In this document: piece by piece, positions 22,919-33,019 of the stretch | Numbering within the stretch: the first letter of the stretch is position 1 | How the letters are laid out: each line of letters begins with the position of its first letter | Assembly: GCA_947095585.1 (NCBI GenBank) | Contig: OX352761.1 | Coordinates: 136,926,277-136,990,276 of the forward strand | Reading direction: 5' to 3' | DNA length: 64,000 bases | Origin: Nephrocerus scutellatus | Lineage: Eukaryota; Arthropoda; Insecta; Diptera; Pipunculidae | Notes under the pieces: model-generated | The model's database searches: none | The model's input: only the letters and a program-made list of their open reading frames with translations | What the model was told of the DNA's origin: nothing | Position numbers and translations under genes: made by a program

Positions 22919-23104
22919 ACACTTAATAGCGTGTTTCTGAAAGTCCTTAAGGAAAACCAGCACTAAATGGCGTGTTGCTGAAAGAAAGGGAAAATGCAGG
23001 AACCCCCGCCCAGCAAATATGCGAGGCGGGTAGAGGTGGGGTAAAGTTTACCGCATAACCCCAGAGATCAGCATTTATTTATTAGAAGGTTATATCTGAA
23101 CAGG

Positions 23105-23265
23105 CCAAGAGCACGCGTTTGGCTTCTGGCATCTGAACCTGATAACTTGTTGTTTTTGAATGGATTTATCGCTTTGCATTCTTCTTCTACGCTTAGTTGC
23201 GGTAGTGGTAGCATGGTGTACTCGTCGATATTTGGTCGAATCTCAGCATTTTTTTCATGTCTTCT
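23105..23265 (-). mobile_element. Small RTE-like LINE fragment
   Basis: The stretch around GATTTATCGCTTTG, TTCTTCTTCTACGCT and TCGTCGATATTTGGTCGAAT is nearly the same as 19735-19855 inside the larger RTE-like copy. It is the linker between endonuclease and RT. Confidence 0.65.
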
Positions 23266-24848
23266 GAGCTTTATTCAACGTAAATGCATTTAAATAACGT
23301 TCTTAATATAAAAAAGGGAGGCAACTTTTGTGGTTTTTGTATCCCCCTCCCCCCATCTAGTTTATAAAATCAAACTTGTACCACATTTGCTGAATGTCAA
23401 CAAGATTTTAATTCGGTAACTACCCTGCAATATGAGCTTCATATTTAAATTTTGATCTGGCAGCTTTGAACAATGAAAACCATGCATGTTTCTCATGTAT
23501 GCATTTCATGTATAACAGACAGCTGAAAGTGGATGACAACCTTCTAGCATACATACGATGTCAGTTTAATAAACTCAGTGAAATGACATCGCACTTTAAC
23601 AAACTTCCAAACAATTAAAATTACAAATTATTAATGTATCATTTTTCAACCAATAGCAGCAAAGGCTAGTGAGCTGACAGGAGCCACAGTCACATGAGGT
23701 TACCGGATAGATAGTCCATTCCTTTCACCAGTTTTTTATTTTATTTAAACGCATATTAAACAACAACAGACAAAAAGTGAACATCCAATTCGACTCATAA
23801 AAAAATGTGAAATTAGTTAAAAAAATTATCTGCAAAAACCACTATTACCATTATAGATTGTAATCAAGTGCTCAGAATAATTACGTACTAACTCTTATGC
23901 CACTTAAAGGAGAGCCGATGACAAAACAATGTCGACGACCGAGAAATCGAGTGAAATAAGGAGAGAAGTTGTGTTGGAAAGTGTGGTAAGTTTTGGTTTG
24001 GTTTCAATGTTTGCCGCTCGTTTGTTCATCGTCCAGCCGTGCTGTGCTGTTGGACTGTTAACTGAAATGTGAAAGGCTGACTCTACGCTGCTAATATTAG
24101 ACTTGAAGAGATTGTGATGGGATTTCGGACGGATCGTTAATCCACATAATGTACCACTGAGGCACAAGCGATGGTTTTACAAAGCTAAACAGCGCAAGCG
24201 CCTGAACAACGCATGCGTACGCCTTTGTGAGTGAATGTGATCCAAAATTGTTTTGATATTTTAAAGACAAACGCATAGAACCTCTAAAAATGTTAATAAA
24301 TTAATTGTGCAGTCAAGAAAAATGCATTGTATGAAGCGTGTGACTAAAAGAGATGTAATATCACATTGCTGCCTAATGATAACGTATTTGATTATTTTAA
24401 TTAAGCTGACAGAGCTGAGCAGGTATATACGATTCTAAGCTGTCTTTTTGGGATCTATCGACACCACAAAGTGTAAAAGTCGGCGATAAAAAAAATCCGA
24501 ACAAATTCACACTAAATGCAAGTAGCGATATCAACTTCCAACCCTAAGTTACGCAACCTTTTTTTATAATCTCAATTCCTTGTCCGTGTCAAAGTGCTCG
24601 TACAATACAGAACAAATCACATTTGTAATTACCATTACCAATAAAAAAGTTCAGCAGAGAGGATACATCCTTTCAGGACTCCATCTTGTTCCTCAAATGC
24701 ATCGCAATACGAGACATATTAATAGTGTTGGAAATGTTGCAATAATGAGTTCTTCTGGAATGTCTTTGATCGGCAAAGCTATTTAGATTTGGAACATATA
24801 TTTTTGAGTTGGATCATAAGCATATGAAGTGACAATCAATTTCATAAA
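23266..24848. other. No supported gene
   Basis: Ordinary AT-rich DNA. The minus-strand frame at 23904-24167 and the plus-strand frame at 24580-24786 have no recognisable features. Confidence 0.45.
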
Positions 24849-25290
24849 TACGGGGGCTGGCTGAAAAGTAATCGGTCTAGCCAAGAGATGGCGCTACCAG
24901 TATCAAATCAACGTTAGCTTTCGTACATACTATTCTTGCAATGTTTTCATTCAAATTTTCTGTCATTTAGTTTGGGTATGACAGTCATTGAAAACCGAAC
25001 AGATTTTGTGTTTTACAAAAATTGATAAAACTGATTATCGTGCAGAGTGATAAGATACTTGTTTTTAAAAAAGAAAACGAATGATGAGATCAACACCGAA
25101 TTGCATAATGTTCATGGGGACTCTGCACCTTCGATATCAACAATAAAATATTGGACATCTGAATTTAAGCGCGGCCGTACGAGCATTTTTGACGATGAGC
25201 CTCCAGGAAGTCCAAAAAAGGTCACCACACTAGAAATGGTCGATAAAATCCATAATTAGGCAATTTAGGATACGCGAAATTGGCTTAAGG
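24849..25290 (+). mobile_element. mariner element, 5' part (terminal repeat and transposase N-terminus)
   Basis: It opens with GGGGGCTGGCTGAAAAGTAATC, a mariner-type terminal sequence, followed by a GAGATGGCGCTACCAGTATC leader. The transposase N-terminus reads FLKKKTNDEINTELHNVHGD, then SAPSISTIKYWTSEFKRGRT and DDEPPGSPKKV: the helix-turn-helix DNA-binding part of mariner. Coding breaks at about 25257. The catalytic part resumes 1.7 kb away at 26960, because LINEs have inserted between. Confidence 0.85.
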
Positions 25291-25294
25291 TCCA

Positions 25295-25641
25295 GTTTAA
25301 CAACACCGAAAATAACCACAGCCGAAACCCAAAATACCTAGTCGTAACACTGGACAGATCCCCCACTTACAAGCAACAGTTAACAAACGTGGCTGGCAAG
25401 CTCAAAGCGCCCAATAACATCCTGCATAAACTGATTGGATCGACCTGGGGTTCATGTTCATCAACACTTCGTACTGCAGCTCTTGCACTTGTGTACTCTA
25501 CAGCGGAATACTGCGCTCCAATGTGGCTGAATTGTGCCCATGTACAGAAGGTGGACGTGCAACTGAACAATACCATGCGACTCATATCCGGCACTATAAG
25601 GTCAACACCAACACAATGGCTTCCTGTGCTGAAAAACAGGA
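25295..25641 (+). mobile_element. LINE-A, 5' portion of interrupted copy
   Basis: It encodes 'KYLVVTLDRSPTYKQQL', then 'AGKLKAPNNILHKLIGSTWG', then 'ALALVYSTAEYCAPMWLN' and 'TMRLISGTIRSTPTQWLPVL'. These are the post-RT C-terminal blocks of a Jockey-group LINE. The reading stops at WLPVL, where LINE-B sequence begins, and resumes at 26673. Confidence 0.8.
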
Positions 25642-26672
25642 TGTTAAATGATCTCAACATTCATAAATCTGCTGGGCCTGATGGTATTCCCGCTATAGTT
25701 TTAATGAGGTGTTCTTCAACGTTGGCATTGCCAGTCCAGTCGTCCCAAGGAATTGGAAAACAGCCTTTATCCAGCCTGTTCCTAAAAACGACGAACCGTT
25801 ATCTCTTTCCTCCGTCTCCGTTTTGTCTCTGACACTCTTTCTTATTTTCATAAACGATCTCCTATTCGCTACTTCCAATACAATCCATTCTTTCGCTGAC
25901 GACAGCACTCTTAGCTTTTCATATGATTTCACGCTTTCTGCACGCCCCTCTACATCGCAAGTGGAACTTGAACAACAACGTTTGTTAAATTCCGACCTTG
26001 ACAGCATAACACAATAGAGTAGAATTTAACGCTTCTATAACCCAAGGCTGTCTTCTGTCGTCCAAGCGTAATGTAAACCCCCAACCTTTATCCATGAATG
26101 GATCCTCCATCATTGAAACTGAAAAACTCTCAATTCTCGGTATGTGCGTCAACAACAAGCTTCGTTGGAACGACCACATATTTGCCATCGCCAATAATAC
26201 TGCCAGATGTTTAGGTTTCCTAAAACGGCGCAAGATGTACTTCACTCCTTCAGATCTGGCTACTATTTACAAGGCGTATATTCGACCCAAACTTGAATAC
26301 AACTGTATTGTCTGGGCAGGTGCCCCCCAGATCACACTGCATCTGCTAGACAGAATAAATTCACTTATTGGTGAAGTAAATATCGCGAAAACAATCGAAT
26401 CGCTTGAAAATCGTAGGAATGTTTCCTGCTTGTCACTCTTTTATCGCTTTTTCCACAAGCAGAGTTCAAAATATCCAAATGCACCTCGAACCCATCCGTA
26501 ATACCCGTGCCTCAACTCAAGCCCATGGAATACCATTAAGCCTAACTGCGGACGTACAAACCAACTCAGAAATTCCTTCTTTAGCCGCACAATAGTTATG
26601 TGCCTGATTCTGTGTTTTCGCATTTGTATGATCTGCCAGTCATACTGCGTATGTACATTATAATAAAAAGAA
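25642..26672 (+). mobile_element. LINE-B copy inserted in LINE-A
   Basis: It starts at 'LNDLNIHKSAGPDGIPAIVL' (residues about 475-494 of the intact LINE) and so is 5' truncated. A deletion then removes the middle of RT, joining the SSVS/LSS region to 'LTLFLIFINDLLFATSNTIH' and an intact SFADDSTLSFS. Stops follow near 26018. The C-terminal blocks ILGMCVNNKLRWNDH and YIRPKLEYNCIVW are recognisable. It ends ATTATAATAAAAAG, the same 3' end as the intact element at 36031-36072. The 5' truncation and the A-tail are typical of target-primed insertion. Confidence 0.85.
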
Positions 26673-26955
26673 ACATTGCTCTACCTCACGTGCGCCGCCT
26701 AAGCACCCTTTTAAGGAAACGCAACAAAATGCTGACTAACGAAGAACTCCCCATTCACGAGGACATTCCTACCCTTTGGTCACATCAGCAGACGCTGACG
26801 AACTGGTAAATGATGCATTTAACACCAAATCTGCCTGGATATCGGAATGGGCTGACACCATTACCATCTCGAATCCATCATGCCAACTCTTTAGGTTCGA
26901 CCTACCTCTCAACCTCTGGTCGACTCTTAAAAGAATCCGAACAAATCCTGATATA
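26673..26955 (+). mobile_element. LINE-A, 3' portion of interrupted copy
   Basis: Reading continues 'NIALPHVRRLSTLLRKRNKM' and 'NEELPIHEDIPTL', then in another frame 'VNDAFNTKSAWISEW', 'RFDLPLNLWSTLKRIRTN'. This is the expected continuation of LINE-A after WLPVL. The downstream zinc-knuckle-like end is missing because mariner sequence resumes. Confidence 0.8.
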
Positions 26956-27362
26956 CATATGTGCAGACTTTTTGTTCCGATGGATCGATTCGACGCCAAT
27001 TTGAAGCTTAAGCGGCCGCATTTGGCTAAGAAAATGTACTTTTCCACTAAGACAATGCACCGGCAAACAAGTCCGCAGTCGCAATGGCAAAATTACATGA
27101 ATTGCGCTACGAATTGGTTTCTCATCCAACTTTTTCTCCAGACTTGACCCCTCCGACTATTGTCTATTTCCAAACATCAAGATGTCTCGATGATAGAGAT
27201 TTGGGTCTAATGAGGAAGTCATTACTGAAGCAGAGGCCTATTTTGAGAGCTTTTCAAAATTGTAGTATTCGGAAGGTATCGAAAAATTTGAATATTGTTT
27301 GACGAAATGTATTAATCTTTGTTGAGAAATAAATTGAAGTTTGCCGACAAAAATTTGTGTTT
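26956..27362 (+). mobile_element. mariner element, 3' part (catalytic domain C-terminus)
   Basis: The reading, with frameshifts, gives 'RFDANLKLKRPHLAKK', 'DNAP'-like, 'MAKLHELRYELVSHPTFSPD' and an EVI-EAEAYFESF-like end. This is the second catalytic aspartate region and C-terminal end of mariner transposase, complementary to the N-terminus at 24849-25290. The 3' terminal inverted repeat was not found, so the right end is truncated or decayed. Confidence 0.8.
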
Positions 27363-28384
27363 TCAACAACATGCAGAATTGAGAGTGGAAATCCGTCTTA
27401 GTTTATTTACTGATCTCTTAAAATAAGCAAATTAACTCATACTTTAGCCAACATCTCAATTACAGCTTTAATGAACAACAAACTATTAAAACATGAGAAA
27501 CCATATTTTAGCAAAAGAAGTTCATTACCCCATAAACCAACTAACTAACTAATACGTTGATTACAACTTAAAGCAAAAAAAAAAATGCAATTAATCAGCG
27601 CACTTTCCAAATGACTTTCAAAGTTCGGCATCGATCACAACATCTCAGTTTGAGCTAATGAATTGAATTCGACAAGAAGAATTTAACTGGCGGTCATTTT
27701 CGATGCGGATATTACTGCATATTAACGATAATTTGGATTATGTGCAAAAATGCTCACACACAAGACAGACAGACAGAGGAATATGCGGCGGTAAAGTACA
27801 GAGTCAAAGATTAATTGCGAATTTAATTGAACGAATTATTATTTTGAGTATTTTGCAAGTAGAAAAAAAATAAATAATTTGCTCACCAACCAACCAACAA
27901 TTAAATTTGAAACAACTTTCACAGATGGCAATTCTCAGAGTGATGTAATGTTAATATAATGCATTCGACAAACGAACGGATGGAAAACCATATTTTAAAG
28001 TTTAGTGTGCACTTCAATAAATTTTGATTGGTGCGCTGGCGCTGTACTGCATGCATGAACAACATCGACAGTGTCATAATTGACAATTTAATAACAGTAA
28101 TATAACAGGCTACTTTCTATGTAATTCTATTTTCGTCTGAGCGCGCTGCATTGCATTGTTTGTTGTACCGTGAAAAATTTCGTCTAACTTACTGCAAGGC
28201 CGCTGAAGAGAGCTACCTAAGCGGGAAGTGATCGAAGAAAAGATAACCATCAACGAAGTCATTATCATTGCGAGAAATGTAATCATCATAAAGATTGCAT
28301 CCTAGATTGCAAAAACAATATTCATGAAGGCAATGTAATAAAGTTGCTTTGGTGATGTAAAACGAAGCGATTTTTTAGTACTAA
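27363..28384. other. No supported gene
   Basis: AT-rich sequence with no domain-bearing frame. Nothing recognised apart from short ACAGACAGACAG-like runs near 27764. Confidence 0.45.
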
Positions 28385-28680
28385 TTTTTGCAACATCACT
28401 CCTATTCACCAGATTTAGCTCCTTCTGCCTTCGACCTATTCTCTGGACAAAAAAACGGAGAAATTATTGGTATAAAAGATTCATCCAATTCACAGGAGTT
28501 GGCTGAGTTTAGCTCCTTCTGCCTTCGACCTATTCTCTGGACAAAAAAACGGAGCAATTATTGGTATAAAAGATTCATCCAATTCACAGGAGTCGGTTGA
28601 GTTTGGCTTCCACACCAAATTTACAGAAGTTGGCTGAGTTTGGCTTCCGCATCAAATTCATAAGTGTTGATAAAGAAAAG
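28385..28680 (+). mobile_element. Small mariner fragment with a 94-bp tandem duplication
   Basis: 'HHSYSPDLAPSAFDLF' at about 28391-28440 is the YSPDLAPxD signature of mariner transposase. The 94-bp block beginning TTTAGCTCCTTCTGCCTTCG at 28414 repeats from 28508. A partial GAGTTTGGCTTCC repeat follows at about 28598 and 28636. It is a fragment only. Confidence 0.7.
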
Positions 28681-29165
28681 GGCTTTTCTTTGTCTTTCCG
28701 TTTCAAATATTAATAAGCGGCGTTGCATTCAAATGTGACATAGAAAGTTTACTCTCAAGGTGACTGACACTACAGTTTTCATTGAAAATAATACCAATTC
28801 TGCTCTGTGCTATACCGAGTAGTTTTCATCTTGCCTTTGTGCATCTAAAGTACTTCATCCGGAATATTTTTGAATCTATAGGATCAGTGAGTTGAAAAAA
28901 TCCATATGCTATACGGACCGAAACTGCAACGTATCGGCAGATAGCTCAATCATCTTACTTGCTTACTTAAATGCGTTCATCCTTCGAGGGGCATAGGTAG
29001 TCAACTTGTTCATCTTGTTCGGGGCTCTGGAACGCGTTTGAGCTGCCTCCAACACATTCCCAACTCTCATGCTTCCTCCTCGACTGTCCTGCGCCACGTT
29101 TGCCTAGCTGTTCTGCCTTCCTGGGAGAGGGGATTCCACTGCATAGCATATTCCGCAATGGAAAA

Positions 29166-29279
29166 ATCGTCGCGTCGTAGTGTGGTGCTTCTAGTTTTTT
29201 GGCCATCAGACCAAGCTCCATTATCGTCGCGTCGTAGTGTGGTGCTTCTAGTTTTTTGGCCATCAGACCAAGCTCCATT
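29166..29279. repeat. 57-bp tandem duplication (2 copies)
   Basis: The block starting ATCGTCGCGTCGTAGTGTGG at 29166 repeats exactly from 29223. The period of 57 is a multiple of three. It lies within the RTE-like element's C-terminal region. Confidence 0.95.
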
Positions 29280-30221
29280 ATCGGGTGTGAAAGAAGTCAA
29301 ACATGGTATAGTCCATCAAATTTCATCGTTACCTTCCGTCAATGCTGCACGCATTACATCATGGATGACCATCAAAAATAACAGTGGTGATAGTAGGCAA
29401 CCTCCGACAATTTACCATTGTGTAGGACGTGACGTATGTAGCCTTGTTAAAAGCTATACGTTTTTCAGAGATACCTTTACTGCGCAAAGCCAACCAGATA
29501 GCATCTCGATTCAAGCTGTCGAAAGCCTTCTCCAAGTCGATGAACAGTTGTATATACAGCGGAGACCTGTTGTACTCGACACATTGATAATAGAGTAATA
29601 CAGACAATAGATCCGCAAGGTGTTTTTTTGATCGATGCAAGAGGATCCAGAACGAAAGCCTGCCTGCTCGACGTCGAGAGTTGAATCTCAATGTTCTGTA
29701 ACGCGTTATAATATGATTCTAGCTAGTATCTTGGCTACGGCCGGTAGAACACATATACCTTTTCAGTTTCCACAATCCATCAAATTTTTATTTTTTGGAA
29801 GCTTGACGATAATCCCTTTTTTCCACTCCTGGGAAAATTCTTTATTTTTCCTCGCTCTCCGTATGAGCGGGTCTAGCTATGCCGATATGCTTGGCGTCCC
29901 TTGGAACATTTCTGCAGGTATGCCATCAATACCCACCGCTTTGTTTTTCTTGAGGGACTTGATTGCTGGAGTTATTTTTTTTTAGTTTTACTGGGAGGAT
30001 CAGTGTGAATTCGAGAAATTACCGCTTCGAAAGATTCATAAGCATTCGAGATCATATCATGATTAAGGACGTTAGTGGAATGTAGCTGATCCTCATCCGA
30101 CATCAGAAGTTTACCATCTAAACTATTCACTGGATATTGCTTGGAGTTCCGACTACCAGTGAGCTCCTTAGTGATGTACACAGTCCTACTGTCACCCCTG
30201 CTTACTGCTTCTTCAGCCATT

Positions 30222-30366
30222 GAGGCAAGAGAGTGATGTATTGTCGTCTTACACTACGCTGCACTTCTTTCCTATCCACGCGATATTTGGCTTGAGGCAA
30301 GAGAGTCGATGTATTGTCGTCTTACACTACGCTGCACTTCTTTCCTATCCACGCGATATTTGGCTT
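30222..30366. repeat. 72-bp tandem duplication (2 copies, one base different)
   Basis: GAGGCAAGAGAGT at 30222 recurs at 30294, and the following 60 bases match. The second copy has one extra C (GAGTCGATG for GAGTGATG), giving unit lengths of 72 and about 73. Within the RTE-like element. Confidence 0.95.
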
Positions 30367-30985
30367 CTAGCTCGGTAGGTACTCTTTACTGTTAAGGCCG
30401 CTTAAATCCGAGCCTTGATTGCTTTACGCTAATCGATCCATCTCTATGTGTCTGCCAATAGCCATGATGTAGTTGTTCTACCTTTTACCGACACCTGGAT
30501 GCGTGTAACAGTTACAAAAACATTTTTCACAGCATTTCATTGGTCTCCTGCATTGTGCTGCTAATTTTTTATGCTGCTAAGGCAATATGGTCTCTGGATT
30601 ATTATTGGCGTACTTTGGGTTCCCTAAGCCTGTCAGTAATGAACCTGGTAATGTTGAGCAAGTTTGAGCGGTTGCTGTTGACAGGTGCAGAACGAAGGCG
30701 TATAATAGCTAACATATGATGATGATCGCGTTCTTGTCCGATGTCGGCTCCACGGTCTAGAAGACAATTTCTAACATGCCGGCTGGTCGCAATGTGGTCT
30801 ATCTGGCAGGTGTTATGCTTAAACAGCGTACCTCTAATGACTAGGCGGTTGGCATTGCAGAAGTCCTCATAACGTTCTCCGTTGTCGTTTCGGTCATCGC
30901 AAGACCATCAACTCCCATCACTCAGCATGGTATTGTGTGCTTTCTACCTTGGCGTTGAAGAGTACCATCACCATTACGATGTCGT

Positions 30986-32744
30986 CATTAGGCGACTATT
31001 CAAAGAATGCATATATTTTACAATATCATATATGTACAATTAGATTATGTTCCTTTCATTAATCCTACTCTCTAACAACTATCTCACTTACTCATTCACT
31101 CATTCACTCTCTCAATCAAATCACAAAACTTCATAGGTCGACGTGAAGCGAAATATCTCATTCAATTATCAAAATTGCAACCTGCAACACCCAGTCGATT
31201 GCTGTCGATTGCGAATGATGGCACTGTCACACAATACAACAAAAACAACAACAACAGCGAACAATTGTGATTCTGAGGCTGTTTCTGTTTTTGCAATTGC
31301 AACTTAAATAAAATGCCATTAAAATTAATTCGTCACCAACACCGACCGACCGACAGCAAGCAATTCAGAAAAGAATCCATCCACCTATCGAAATCAGTGG
31401 GATGTGTGTGTGTGTGTGCAAGTGTTGTTCATCAATTCGGAGAACTGAATTGAGAAATGCAAATAAAATTAATTGAAACATTCTGTCATTCTGCGTTGTC
31501 CTGTCGTCGTTGCTGCGTTGCGTTCCGTTGAAGGCGCCAACCAACCAATCAACAAACCGAACAAGCGAGCATGCATCCGAATAAATTAATTTACTCTAAA
31601 ATATACAAATAAACAAAATATATTTGCAAGCAACAAATACCAATGCCGGTCGGGTGTCAGTCGTGGGGTCGGAGAGCACTTGTACAGGTGAATGATGTGG
31701 AGCCAGAGCCAGACTCACAGCATTCATTTCAAGTGGATGGATGCGTCGATGAGGATGAATGAAAAATCCTTCGAAATGCGTAATCGGATGTATCCATGCA
31801 GAGTAGAAGGTCCTTAATCCGGTGCCAACTGTTCCAACTGTACATATAGCTTACAGCGTGCACTAATCTCGCCCCAGTCACTACAAATATTTTCCGGGTA
31901 ATTTCATGCTGCAATATTGACATTAGAGTATTTTCGTGTGCTATGCAACAGGATGCTTGATCCTGCTGCATATATTTATTTACGCCAAAATTATCTCTAA
32001 ATTTTGATTGTTTTTACACGGCAACATAACCGCTATAACTCGGCAACAACATTGCTATTAAGAGATATGACAAATAAGCGGAATATTTCTAATTTCACAC
32101 CAGCGTCAAATTCTTGTCTCAATAAACTGCGACAATGTTATTTTACTATAATTGTTGCCACACGCAGATTGTACCATACACAAGTAGAGGGAGGACGGTC
32201 TCAAGGCCTACCACCGCCGTCGCATTCCACCCACAATTTGTAATCAAATCTTCACATGGCTGCGCTCAGCTCTATAATTTCGCAGAAATCTCACTTTTGT
32301 TGCAATTATGTCACTGTGTTTGCGGCGTCCCATCTTTGTGAGACCACATTGGAGCATAGCTGTTATCGCGTGAGTGAATGCGGAATGAAATGCACCAATA
32401 AATACAGGTACTCATTCATAAGTCTGGCAGGCATCGTAGCTTAAGTTAGATTCGCGGACGGACGGACGAACAGTAACCAACTTACATAAAATTTCCACGT
32501 AAAATTCGTCGTTTGCTTTCAGCTGTAGTAGCTTCTTCAATATTTAATCCGCCACTTAGAAGCTATACAGTCAGTAGTTACCGAACATGTGATGACCAAC
32601 ATTTAATTTAAAAAATAGATTCTTATATTTTTAAGGATGCAGCGCCGAGAATTAAGAATTTGGTAATGTAATAAAAAATAAATGAAGTTATCTAATTTCC
32701 TTGAACGAACTAACATTATTCTTAAGAAAAAAAAAAAACCAAAA
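30986..32744. other. No supported gene; short microsatellites
   Basis: A (TG)n of about 8 units lies near 31404-31420 and (AAC)n-like sequence near 31228-31256. Frames at 31729-32444 overlap on both strands and carry no domain. Confidence 0.45.
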
Positions 32745-33019
32745 TTAAAGTGCTCGCAAAACAATCAACGGTTCGCGTGATCGGCGCCGATCAACAAGTG
32801 CAAAGTGCAGTGTGAGTGTCCGTGTTCCCCATCCCCATCATCGCAGCTAAAGAAATTGGTGAAATATAACTGTCGTGTATTTTGTATGCGGCAGTCTGTT
32901 GATGATCTATTTCTTTAGCTATTAGAATAACGGATTGTGAGTGTTTGTTTCTTCTGGTGATTTAACTCATTTTGTCGTGAAGGCATAACACTGGCGACAA
33001 TTTGTGTTGATAATCCATT

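Larger units (their letters stand above)
28975..30985 (-). mobile_element. Decayed RTE-like LINE, nearly whole length
   Basis: Minus-strand reading gives endonuclease pieces near 30900-30700 (DNGERYEDFCNANRLVI-like, then QIDHIATS-like and DIGQERDHHH). RT entry follows: KSLKKNKAVGIDGIPAEMF near 29940, then QLFIDLEKAFDSLNRDAIW near 29540. The RT catalytic YADD region is deleted, and the C-terminal tail with PLSQEGRTARQTWRRTVEEE lies near 29110. Two in-element tandem duplications (57 and 72 bp) are listed separately. Frameshifts and stops make it inactive. Confidence 0.8.

Noticed and set aside
25389..25832. 147-codon frame that looks like one retroelement protein
   Set aside because: It reads through the junction of LINE-A into the inserted LINE-B copy (after WLPVL). 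It is a chance fusion of two truncated elements.
29038..29598. 186-codon plus-strand frame
   Set aside because: It is antisense to the RTE-like element and includes the 57-bp duplication; the minus strand carries the recognisable motifs.
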